Assembly: GCA_946811695.1 (NCBI GenBank)
Contig: OX328123.1
Coordinates: 39,218,054-39,282,053 of the forward strand
DNA length: 64,000 nucleotides
From: Gonocerus acuteangulatus
Lineage: Eukaryota > Arthropoda > Insecta > Hemiptera > Coreidae
Direction of reading: 5' to 3'
Shown here: one piece after another, positions 1 through 12,410 of the stretch
How the letters are laid out: each line of letters starts with the position of its first letter
Position numbering within the stretch: the first letter of the stretch is position 1
Translations under genes and position numbers: made by a program
The notes under the pieces: generated by a model
The model's input: only the letters and a program-made list of their open reading frames with translations
Databases searched by the model: none
What the model was told of the DNA's origin: nothing

Positions 1-1455
1 AAAAAAAAAAAACTTAACCAAGATAACTAACACTATTTTCGTTGTAAATTGTTAATTAAAGAAAAATTGTTAAAACAGTACTTGTGCAGGTATACGAATA
101 AGTACAGTCTCCTAAAAAATTGACCCAAATGTGAATAAACCCCGTATTAAATTCTGCTTGCTTGAACAAATACATTTAATAAATATTATTTCTGATAAAA
201 TTACCATAAAAGAACCAAAATGTATTTTACAATGAGAACAAAACATGGAAACATTAATAAATAGAAAAGGGCAACATATAAAATCCTTGGTAACAAGCAA
301 CATATTCACCTAACTCTTCTTAAGTTGTTACACCAATAAATCTTTAAACAAACCCAAGTTAACTACAAACAAACACAACATTTATAGGCATCATACGAAT
401 CATATTCAAAATGCCTCTAACAATAATAAAGCAATTACAAAATTCATTGAACCAATATTTTGCAGTAGAAAGATATATAATTTACATTTATGTGTGATAA
501 TATTTATATAAAATATTTAATAATTAAAAAGCTACTAAGATAAAAATACATCAATCTCAGAGTATTAAAAATATACTTCTATTAAAGTAAGAATATCTGC
601 AGTTATATCTATAAATATATGTATTCATTAAAATAATTATAATTGCGCTTACAGATTCTTATTGCAAATTTTCAGTATATTTATTTTGTTTGCAAAAAAG
701 AATATGTATACATAAACTTGTACAGTTTACAATCTTTTAAAATATCTTTTCTTGGAATATTTGAAGTGAAATAGCAGAATATTTGAAATATCTACCAAAT
801 TTCAAATTCAATTCACAGAAACTAAATTTATAGAAATTGGTATGACTTAGTAACATATGAATTCCTGATAAGGGCGAGGTACAAAATCAATAGACATACA
901 TTCAATCATTTTAACACTATTTCCTATTTATGTTTATGTAGGAACAAAACAATCCATCAACAATGAATTTTATCTTTTAGTCAAAATGTTATTTGAAAAC
1001 TTAATTTGTAAACACAAGACTTAAGACAATGTAATTCATAATTTTACAAAGCAATACATATTAATATAATCCTAGATATTGATGAACATAGAATGCAGCA
1101 AAAAGATAATCAAAATTTAAAAAGTGTACATAAAAGTAGTTGTTTTAGTCCTTAAAGGAAAAGTTCAGTCAAAAAAAAAAATAAATAAAAAAAAAATAAT
1201 ATTAATATAAATACTGGTTTTCTTTATTCACTTACTCCAACTAACAGCTTTAAAGTTCTTTGCTCAAAATATCCAATATACTTTACTTTGGGCTTACTTA
1301 AACCAAATATTTAACTAGTTAATAAAATAAGGATTGTCTTATTCCCCAAATGGCAATATACAATTTTCTTCAATACCTTAAAATAACTCTCTAGAAAAAA
1401 GGAGAGAGATTGAAGTCTAAACTATAGTTTAGTGGTAAGCCCCAAAATGGAAACC

Positions 1456-1456
<1 letters not shown>

Positions 1457-1525
<69 letters not shown>

Positions 1526-1533
1526 TATATATA

Positions 1534-1577
<44 letters not shown>
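1457..1577. repeat. (TA)n microsatellite
   Basis: About 120 bp of TA repeats interrupted by two TAG units near the middle. Unlike most TA tracts in the window, I see no transposon terminus next to it. Confidence 0.95.
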
Positions 1578-1579
<2 letters not shown>

Positions 1580-3298
1580 TATATATAAGAAAATAAGTTC
1601 ATTAAGCTTTAAAGAAATTGTACTTCAATAAATATATTAGTTAATACGTTGAATGTTAAAGCAGTACATAGCTGATGTCAACATTTAAATGCACAAAAGC
1701 ACATTTTAATTTCTAAAAATTTTCTTAATTTTGTAAACAACAAATGCAGGAATACTCAGATTATTGACAGAATGTGAATAATCAAGAGAAAATAGGAAGC
1801 TTCATTGAATTATTAGAAATGTATTTTAAGACAAATGGAATAAGCTAGCATTTCTTAAGATTAAAATAAATATATATATGTTCAAGAGGTAGTTCTAATA
1901 GTAGTATACTTTCTCAATCAGGGTACATCAAGAAAGAGAATAATATTATTTTAAAAGAAAAATGGAATGTTTTTGTATTCAATTTATTATGCCTCTTCTG
2001 AATTGCTCCTAATTATGAATGAATGATCTTGCAATGCGAGTGTTAGCACCTTAAATTTTTTATTTAAATATAGAAATAATCAGTTTGAAAAATAATTATC
2101 ATCAGGAAATTCTTTTGGTATGCAAATATGATTCCTACTAACAGAACAAAGCAATAGGCTCAAGATAAAAATTAACTATTGAAAGAAAATTTACTTTTTT
2201 AGATTATTTTTAGTAGCTAGATACCACTGACATTAGTAAAGAAAATTACCTTTTTTTTTCAATCTGTAACAAGTAAGCGAAGTAATAAATCAGCAAATCA
2301 ATTTTCACAAGTGCTGCTGTGAAGAAGTGATTAGGAATTAAAATAAAAATTAATTCATGATACTTCTTTGAAAGAATTTGTACTATATTATTGCATTAAT
2401 TTTATTATTGGACAGAAGTGTTAATATGATGTCTAAAATTAAAATAAATACCGCTTTCATTATTTGAGTACTAATTCACCGCATGGTAATAAGAAGGTAA
2501 CAATTATCTATACAAAAATACTTTCAAATCCTAACTTATCTTGATAGATTAGGTAAAAAATAATAAAATCAAATTTAAATAAGAATATGCAAAGAAGATG
2601 TACAAGAAAAGTACTAATTCAATCCTTTATTTAAATACAATATGGAATTTTCAAAGAAAATTATTGCTTAGTGAATTTTAACAAGTATAAAAATTATGAT
2701 TAATCTTTTTCTTAAAAAAAAAAAAAAATAAAATAATTGACTCAATATATTCACAATAAAAAATAATTATTTTTGAGTATGAGTAAAGAGTGCAAACATG
2801 GCTATAAAAAAAACACGAAATATATATTTTGTTTTAACGAATAAAATATTAAATAAAATTTAAGTTTTTAAAAATGAAAGTGGATTAAAGTTTAATTATT
2901 ATGTAATTATTTTAAATACAAATACGATGTATCCAACATTTAGAAGACTATAGTCTCGATTTATTTAAAAAAAAAGTAATAAAAAAATAATATTAAAAAT
3001 AAATTTTGCACTGAATCTAGTCATCTTTTACCTTGTCATGTAATATTGATATATGTTATTCTTCTACCTTACAACTCCTATTCAAACAGATGCTATTATT
3101 AAATAAATACAAAAGATATCTATCCAATAAAGAACTTTTGGGTGAATTAGGCAAAACTCTATTAATCTGATACACAAAATTTAAGCAGTGATTCTTCATT
3201 AATTTCAAAATTTTAAAGTATTCAAGACCTACATGACTTGTACATGATGTGTTGATAAAAAAACGTCAACTACATATATAAAAAAGTATGTACGTATG

Positions 3299-3300
3299 TA

Positions 3301-3381
<81 letters not shown>

Positions 3382-3705
3382 CACATATATTTCACTTTTA
3401 CTTAATTCCTTTTATGGCAGGGGGTGCCCGGCATGTTTCGAGCTTGTGTCACACCTCTTCAGGGGTTTTCATTGTTAGGAAGTCCTCTTGTCAGTATTAC
3501 GCCTGACTCAAAAGAGTGAACATGACGAGAGGACTTCCTAACAAGGAAAGCCCCTGAAGAGGTGTGGCACAAGCACAAAACATGCCGGGCAAAATATAGC
3601 AAATAAATTAGTTGAACAGAACGAATGGTGTACTACTTTATAGAGCCCTTGCCTTAAAAGGAATTAAGAATAAGTGAAAAATATATATCAGGTCATCTTT
3701 CAGAA

Positions 3706-3763
<58 letters not shown>
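3299..3763. repeat. Inverted repeat flanked by (TG)n/(TA)n tracts, Penelope-type terminal repeat
   Basis: A (TG)n-(TA)n tract at 3299-3377 and a (TA)n tract at 3708-3763 bracket two inverted arms, roughly 3396-3490 and 3520-3680. The arms share the pieces CCGGCATGTTT and CACCTCTTCAGGGG in opposite orientation. Each arm has a hammerhead-like core (CTGAAGA ... GAAAC). This is the layout of facing terminal repeats of Penelope-like elements without the coding body. Confidence 0.55.
3428..3463 (-). ncRNA. Hammerhead-ribozyme-like motif, left arm (weak)
   Basis: On the minus strand the core pieces CTGAAGA and CGAAAC enclose a stem that is not flush with the core. The facing copy at 3553-3590 has the first core piece but AAAAC in place of GAAAC. 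It is listed because it sits in a Penelope-type arm, where such ribozymes are known. Confidence 0.3.
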
Positions 3764-3768
<5 letters not shown>

Positions 3769-4893
3769 CACACGTACAACAAGGAGTTAAAAGCATTTAA
3801 AAAATTGATACTGCTTTCTGGATATTTATGTTTTCTGTTTGTGACATGAATCTATCATGCATTAAAGGAAATAATTTAATTTTTTGTTTGTATAAAACAT
3901 CAAGTAACACACCTTGGAGTTTTAATGTTTGATGTTGAAGTATGCTATATGTTCTGAGATATGCATATAATCATTTTCAGATATTACATTTGAGTTTTTA
4001 TAATTCCTTGCCATATTTCAAATTGAGGAAATTGGGAAAAAGGAAATAAAAATATGTATTAAATATAAAAATATTTGTTTTATGGCTTTTAAGTTTCTTC
4101 GTTTAGAAATACCCTAACATATTTTCTGGAACCTAAATCTTCACTATAATAATTTATTGCCTCGTATTATTTCTCAGACTCAGCAAAATTGGTGTGTTAG
4201 ATATTGCTTTTAGAAATAATAAGAACATATCAATTACTGGAAAGAATTAATTTAAACTAAAACTTTTTGGAAATGTCACATCACAGAGATTATACGCCTA
4301 ATCAATAAGAAAAGCAAGATCATAATTATGGATACATAGTAAATTTCTTTTGTTTCTGTGAGATGTAATCATTAATAAAACACAAAGACAACTTATTCTT
4401 ATTTTTAAATCAGCACCGATTAGTTGTCAACTAAATCTGATTGAATGGAAAAATCAATTAAATAATTGAAAATACTATAATATATATATGCGTGTGTGTG
4501 CACATAAATATATTCATACTTAACCAGTATTAAAAATATAGAATCAGACTGATGTAATATTGTAATATTTAAAGATAAAAAAAGAGGAATCATATATTTC
4601 AGTCTAAAATATTGCAGCATCAAACATACCATTACATTTAGTTACATTACAAAAGAGGCTGTATTGTTATTTATTATTATTATTTCATATGTAATATATT
4701 TTTCTTATATACATACACATATACTTAATACTTATGTTAATTCTGAACACATACTAAAGTAGACCACAAAAATATAAAATAACTGTTTCTATACAACAAA
4801 ATTAAAAATAATAAGAATTCTCTCCTGTGGAAAATATAATCAGGTACAATGAAACTTTAATAAGTATATAGTCTACCGTACTGTAGCACAATC

Positions 4894-4922
4894 TCACTGC
4901 GATAAAATGTATCTCAGCTTTT
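4894..4922 (-). CDS. Candidate terminal coding exon (nine residues and TGA)
   Basis: A strong pyrimidine-rich acceptor ending TTTTTAAG lies at 4923-4940. Read in the phase left by the previous exon, it gives KLRYILSQ and then TGA. The exon would hold the stop codon and continue as 3' UTR. Nothing beyond splice signal and phase supports it, and another last exon further left cannot be excluded. Confidence 0.3.
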
Positions 4923-5365
4923 CTTAAAAAGAAGAACAAAACATGGAACGTAATTAAATGGATGTAAGGGAACAACTGATTTGGTCACTGGTTTTAGTGC
5001 CACTAATAATATAAATGGTTTTTGAGTCAGCAATTTGAATGGGTTAGAGAAATAAAAAGAAAACATCACATTCATTTTTAGAAAGAAATGTGAAATTCTT
5101 TTTCTACTAACTAATAAAATAATTTTAGCACCATCAAATTATTTACTTCTTATTAGCCTTAAGCTTTAAACAAATATAAATGTCAGTTTGAAAATTGTTA
5201 GTAAAAAAATATACTAAAACATGTCATATAATCTCTTTCAAAATTTTGTATTTTCTAGTTAAGATTTTGTTGTTTTGACTCAAATCAGTTGTTCTGATGC
5301 ATCATAAATTACCATAAACATGTATATTTATTAAAAAATATTATTAATGGCTAAAGTGAAGAACA

Positions 5366-5418
<53 letters not shown>

Positions 5419-8400
5419 AAAAAAATGTGCTAAAACAAAACAGTTTTGTCATATTTAGGAACCAAAGAGAAAACATTTAAGACAAAAATTAAAGCAATAT
5501 GTTAGCATACTTTTCATTCTTGTACTGCAATGAGTTTATCTTCCATTAATTATATTTACTTTAATTGTCTTAACCCTAAATATGGTGTGAATCATTAAGT
5601 CCAAAATACCCGTTACCTCCTTAAGTTTGTACTTGTGTTTTTTTTCTAGTTTTTTTCTTCTTATTATGGTATAAGGTATTGCTGGTATTAACCTGTATTG
5701 TGAGACAGGTCTACAGTAGTCAATTGTGTTTCATTAAGAAGGCTTTCCCCTTCTCTTTCTTCAGGGCTGCTCCCTCCCGCTTGACACTATAAAAACATTA
5801 GCTAACATTAAATGTTGTAAAAATGTAGGGAAAACTTTAAAGCAAAAAATTAAAAACAAAAACAATTAATTGAAAAAAAAATCCTTGAAAAATAGGTTAA
5901 ATGCTTACAGAAGATTTAGTATTTCAATAGGCAAGACATTTATTGCTATGCTATTATAATGTTAAATACAGTGAAAACAATATATAAAATGGTTTGGTGA
6001 TGCACAAAGAGAATAAAATACTTTCAAAAAGGTTTTAATTTAATTGCTTATAGTATGAAAACTTAACATTTACAATTAATTGAAGATACAGTAAAATCTT
6101 GTTAGCCCAGGCCTTTTTAACTCGGATGTGTGGATAACCCGGACCAGTTTTGAAAACAAAATTATGTTGTTCAGCGTAGTAAATGAAGACTTGTTTTACA
6201 TACGATAAATTGCTATTCTCAGTAGGTAAGTTAGGTGAGTTTTCCTAGCGTCATGGTCAAGGTACCTCGACCGTGAGTACAGTATTGTTTTGCTGCTTCA
6301 TTTACTCGTCCGCGATTTGTAAAATCATTGAAATGTAAAAACATTGATGTATCTATGGAAAAAAGGATGAAAGCATTGACAAGAATTGATAAGGTAGAAT
6401 CGTTAAAGAACATTGCTGCTTTTGGAGTAGGATCATCAACTGTATCTTGATTGGAAAAATAACAGAAAACGCATTAAATACTTTTTTTTCAAGATGATTT
6501 CTAAGGGCAGTATATGGCGGTTATGACCCACGCGGATTAAGTGGATGCGAGATTGTGTTGCTCGTAAGTGATTTACTAAACTGAGACAGCAGAAGCTAAT
6601 GCCTTTTTTACGACAGAATATTTTGTCGCTATATTGAGTAGAGTGCAAATACATAGGCTATTACAGTAAATACAGTGTATGTGTTTTAGGTGTCAACAAT
6701 AATTTCTGAACTCCATTAAAAATATTTCGGTTATTTATATTTTTTTTTTTTTGGGAGGCGGGTCCGTCATTCTCCAGATAACCCGATCCAGTTTCGTTAA
6801 CTCGGATCGGCCCTGGTCCCAGTTGATCAGGGTAAACGAGGTTTTAATGAAAACAAATTATCGAGATAATGGAATGACTTAAGGATGTTTTCGTTATATG
6901 GAAACGTGGACTCTGACCAAACAAATGAGGAGAGTCCTGCTGGTCTGGGAAAGAAGAGTCATAAGAAAGATTTTTGGAGCCGTAAGAGAGCAGCACAGGT
7001 GGAGGGTCAGAAGCAATGCTGAACTAGGAGAATTGTATGGAAAGCCGGACAGCCTCTATGTCATTAAGAAAGGTAGACTATGGTAGTATGGGCACATGGA
7101 AAGAATGGAACCCTGTAGGCTACCTAAAATGATGTTATATAGTGAACCTGGAGGCAAAAGATAGCGGGGCAGACCAAGACAGAGGTCCTGGAGGAGGACT
7201 TGCGGACACTAGGGAATCGAAATTGGAGGAACCTAGCAACAAACTGCGTGGAATGGAGCAGGATGGTGGCAGTGGCCCAGATCCTACTGTAGGAAGGACT
7301 GTAGCGCCTAAAAGTGAGTGAGTGATGGAATTTCAGATACACTCGCCTATTTTAAAGATAAGTAATGATAACAAAAGAACACAACAATAATAAATTTTAT
7401 TATTACTGATATTAATTAAGTAAGTAATAAAGCAGTTGTATGTTAGATGCTAATAGCACTTCTCCTTTATCTATGACCTGATTGCACAAAATATGCATAA
7501 TAAAATATTTTGTAAGCCAACCCAATAATCGCATGACATCAGAAGCCACATTCCATTTTTATAGATAAAACAAATGTTTATGATTAATACCCCTATGCAT
7601 GGATGATTAATTTTTTGACGTCATGACAATAAAACAGCTAGTGCGAGAAAATGCTTATGCAGAGTCTATGGATGAAAAACATATGAGTGTACAAATAATA
7701 TGCTCAGGATTGATGTTAATGAAAAGACGAAGAGAATTGGAATTCCAACTGTCTACCTAAGGCTGGAGAAAAAGTTTAAAAGTAATGGTATCAAAAAATG
7801 TAAGCATAAATTTGTTTTTTGAACTCCTTGACAAATACAGTTTTTGACAAACATGGTGAGTAAAAAAACAACTCTTATTTCTCACAACACTTAATAAATG
7901 TGTTTATTTTCATTATATTTCAGTAACCTCTTCTTTATATGTTTTGTTGTTTATTTACATGGGGAAAAATACTTATAGTCGCATAAAGTTAAATATCTGT
8001 ATAAAATCAAAAATTATATTTAAACTTTTTTGTAAGCAACTTTATTTTAAGAAAGGAAATTGTTTGAGAATGGAGTTGCTGATAAAAATGGTCTATTTTT
8101 AAAGAGAAGTACATTTGAGAATACCATACACCTAACACTAAGGAGGCTTCAAGCAAACTAGATTGCAAAATAAAAATCTGCTATCCTGTACGTTAACTAG
8201 TGATTTATCAAACAATGAAAGAATGCTTGCTTCTGAACCGAGTGCACCTGCTTACTGCCTTCGATTCCCGCACAGCCTGAATTATGTTTGTCATTCCTTT
8301 CTCTCCACGCAGTCTCCCAAATATAACCATCGTAATTTTTGAGTCACAATATGGCAATAATCAGAAGATTAAAAGGATCGTGGAGGTCAAATCCCTTTAA

Positions 8401-11400
8401 TATTTGTGTGGGTGTATCCATTAATTAACATGATGGCATCCACAATTTTTGTTCTTTCCCAGGAGGGTTCAGGGGGATTCAGGGGGCTGAAAAAAAGGGT
8501 TGAAAAAAATTGATTTGGTTAAATCTGTTCGATATTTATCTTATTTCATGTAAAAAAGGTCTATATCAAATGTTGATAAGATGAAGAATTTCTAATAAAT
8601 TCGTGGCTAGATTCATTCTCTCCATGAGAGACAACTGCACAAGTGGATGACCTCAATATGCTGCATCCAACCAAAAATGCCATCATTTCATGATTAATAG
8701 GTAATGAAAATACACTTTACCTTGGGGGCCGTGGGAAGGCAAGAATTAAGAATGTAAATGAGGGAAAGTTATTAAGGAACTTGAAATAATTTTTGCTGGT
8801 GATGAAAAATAGTTTCTTATTATTGGATATAGTCCTTACTTTTTTATTGATTTTGATACATTAGTGCCCCATTGATTAGGTAAATATCATTTTGTCTATA
8901 ATTACTGTCGATTCCCTATGTCAAAATACCTATACAAACCCTACGAGGAAGCATACTAATGTAACACCATAAGTGCTACTTTTATTCACACACAAAAAAA
9001 AAAGAAACAAAAAAAAACAACAATTTTCAGGTGGGCGTATGCTAGTTAACAAACGACCTTTCATTTTAGAACAAATAGTTTTGTTATTTCATCTAAATTT
9101 GAGTATTTTTGTAGCCAGTAGATAGCCAACAGGCAGATACACGTAAATCCCTTTAAAGATAATCAAATTTTATTTTTGGCTTCTTATGACTAAAGAGCTG
9201 ATTCCAATGACTTAAGATAATCTTCAGTCATGACAAGGCTCTTGTAGCAGAAGGTTCCTTTCCACAGGAAAGCTGTAAACGTAGAGTAGCTTTGATCCTA
9301 ATGAGTCGTCCCCACAACGCGAAACTAGTAGAGCAATAAAGATGGGTAACATGTAGAATTGCATTATTTATAATCTTTAGCCTACTTAATTGTCGGTACG
9401 TTTTTTGTTTTTTTTTTTAAATGCAGTTTCTATAAATTGCAATGTCTCCCATGCAAAAAGGAAATAGGGAAAAAGAGTCACAGTGGTCACTGAGTTATTC
9501 CATTTCACTGGCAACATTCACCATAGTTGCAAAAAAATATATTGCATATTTTTTTATCTAATCAAAACAGGAAAAACTACTCGGAATGAAGTTGACTAAT
9601 TCAAAATATTTATTTCTGACTATGAACAAAAAATTACGTCAACTTAAATATAATAAATAGATCTTGAGCATTAAAACATCAAACAAATAAAGGGACAGTT
9701 GAAAACTTAAAAGACAGTTGGTACTGCTAACAATGTAATACTTAAAAAGGAAACCAATTTGTAAGGTTTTAAAAAATTCATAGAATGAATAAACAAAGAA
9801 AGAGGAATAGTTATTTCAAATGTGTAAGCATGCTAGGCATGCCTAAATAGGATTCTGTAAAGATGAAAATTAATAACACACAGTAATATATACCTGAGGG
9901 TTTTCTGTGATGCGGAGGGCAGTGTGGCCATTTGGGACTCGACCATTGGGAAACAGCTTCAATCCATTCACTTGACCATTAAGGACCCCTACCTGTCCAA
10001 ATTAATGTATTTAGATGGCTAATAAAAATTCTTTCAGTTTTGACACAATTTTAAATAATAGGAGAAGGGCATTAAGTAAATTAGCTGAAAGACAATGTAT
10101 TATTTCAGTGTCTGGTTAAAAAGAGCTGGTAGCCACAGTCAACTCTGTAATATCAACTTTTATTATTGATTTATTTTTGTATGTTTCAAAATATTTAAAG
10201 AAAATTATAACAATGTAAAATTAAGTTTTGTTTTTTAAAGCCCAAGTAAAATAACTGCTCAAGTAGGAAACATTATTTGAAAATAAATTCAGAGAAAAGA
10301 GTCGATCAAACCGTAGTTACCAGCCTAAACACAAGCATTTGGGATTAGATAAGGATTTCGAGATTTAGCTTCATCCCAAGAAATAATTCTGTATTATTCT
10401 TTAATTTTCAAGTAAATTTATTTAAATTTGAACCTTTGCAATATTATTTAAAAAATGTTGATAGTTAAAATTATTAGGGCATTTTTGGGGAAATGGACAG
10501 GTTGCATCATTCCTTTTGAGAAAAAACTATTATAGTAGTTATAATTCGCTGAAATATTTTATTGCTCAACTAGTTTTGAATCGTCCGACTAGAGTCTGCT
10601 CTTTACAAGTACGGATTAGCATGCTCCAGTTAAAACCCTGACTTCTCTCATCAGGTGTGCTCGTCAATCTCCTGAAAACAAGAATACTTGCCGATACCAG
10701 TTAGGAAAAAGCTGCTGACAGAGAAACTAGCTAAAGATAGACCAGAATGAGATTCCCGAGACATGGTAGCACAAGAGATTAGCTGAATCGAAAATAAAGA
10801 TGCATTTGATGAAGCGAGATGGGGTTTTAACATATAATGAAGTTTCCAGAGAGGGATGCGCACTTCTGGTGAGAAAAGCTAGAGTTTTAGCAAAGTAGTT
10901 TAGAATAATTTAGATTCCTGTTCATGAGCCTCGATATCTAACCACCGATTGCAGCCTAACTTAATAGCATTCTGCTAGCCCAGCCAAATCAAGACTGAAG
11001 ATACCATGGCAGTTATACAACAATTCAGATCAACTGTTTCCAAATTATATTCTCTTGATTGTTAGTGTGATTTAATATAGATATCGCCATAAAAATAAAA
11101 TGTCTACATACCACTATATGTATTATTTCATATAGTCACCTGTTTTAGTATTTCAGTTATTAAACTGTAATGAGATCTCTAAATTTTATGCTAATTTTTA
11201 TTTTAAAGACCCTTAAAAAAAATTAAAATATATTAAGGAGATCTTTCATTTCTTTTTTTTTTGTTTACTGTATTTTTTCTATTTTTATAAATCTTTAAAT
11301 AAAATAATTATTATCCAACTTGCAGTGAAATAATTCAATCCAATAATTAAATAATTTTATTTCGATTATATTCTATTTCTTTTCAATACAGTAGACTCCC

Positions 11401-12353
11401 CCTTATCTGGCGTTTTCTTATCAGTTGCATTCTCTAATTCAGCAGTCTCCAAGAGGATTGAGTGACAGATCTCCGAACTAGCTAGACGGCTCAAGGGTTC
11501 CTAGAAAACCTACCTTGGAAGTCAAAGAAGGCATATATGTTTCGTTTTAGAGGCAGGAACTTGTGTTTCTACTAAGAAAATAAATGTTTCTACTAAGGCA
11601 CCTGCGGCTTGAACACCTGATTTTAGCCAGTCTAGTGAAAATTCATCACAGAATTTATTTTATAATTCGGCACCGAAATATGACTTAAATTTGCAATATT
11701 AAAAATGGTATATATTATTACATCCTCAAATAATAAGATTTTCCAACTGTACCTCAGTCACGACGATGCTGGATTAGGGAGGGTCTACTGTATATTTGTT
11801 AATAAGTATAAACATTATAGGAAAGATTTTTATATTAAATATTTTTTAAATTTTCTGTTGTTTTATTCAAATTTTGTCGTACGAAGAACTTATCAATTTT
11901 GGTTAGCCTTAATTTCACATTACAGCAACTTTCATCATCATTTTCAAATTCGACTAGTTTTTTCTTGAATTTGCCCCAATGACAGCAGTATTCTGTTTTG
12001 TATTTAGCACTTTTTTTACTTAATATTATTCCCTCAATGAAAAAGCTTTTATCCTTTATTCTTGTATGTTTTCAATATGGTTTCATTTTATTTTGATGAT
12101 TTTTATGGCCAAATAACATTCGTGGGCTAGCAGAAGGTTCCCTTAGTTAAATTGTAATAATACTTTTCACGGGAGGCCCGGTGGCCGTGAGCACTTAAAA
12201 CTCCATGCTAAAGGTCGTGGGTTCGATTCCCACTATGGGTGGTGGCTTTTCTTTAGAAAAAAGAAAAGGCATCAGCCCTATCCTGGCTAGAAAAGGGTGA
12301 TAACCTATAGATAACCTGTTAACATTCTTAGTTAATAATAATGGATGTTAAAA

Positions 12354-12410
<57 letters not shown>

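Larger units (their letters stand above)
1..4893. other. 3' flank or 3' UTR region, no recognised gene
   Basis: Very AT-rich sequence without a supported coding region. It contains a (TA)n tract at 1457-1577 and a Penelope-type inverted repeat between two (TA)n tracts at 3299-3763. Poly(A) runs are common. Some of it may be 3' UTR of the receptor gene, but I cannot place a polyadenylation site. Confidence 0.4.

Noticed and set aside
3288..3506. Open frames of mostly Ile-Tyr over (TA)n tracts, also at 21582, 23699, 29267, 31174, 45834, 55242 and 61751
   Set aside because: TA repeats lack stop codons in any frame; these frames are by-products of the microsatellites inside or next to transposons.
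5641..5780. Plus-strand splice acceptor and exon at the pyrimidine-rich stretch
   Set aside because: The minus-strand reading has both splice sites and the phase needed by the receptor gene; the plus strand has no partner exons.
12172..12250. A functional tRNA-Leu or tRNA-Ser gene
   Set aside because: The A and B boxes are present but acceptor and D arms do not fold, and the same head recurs with a constant tRNA-unrelated body, so it is a SINE.
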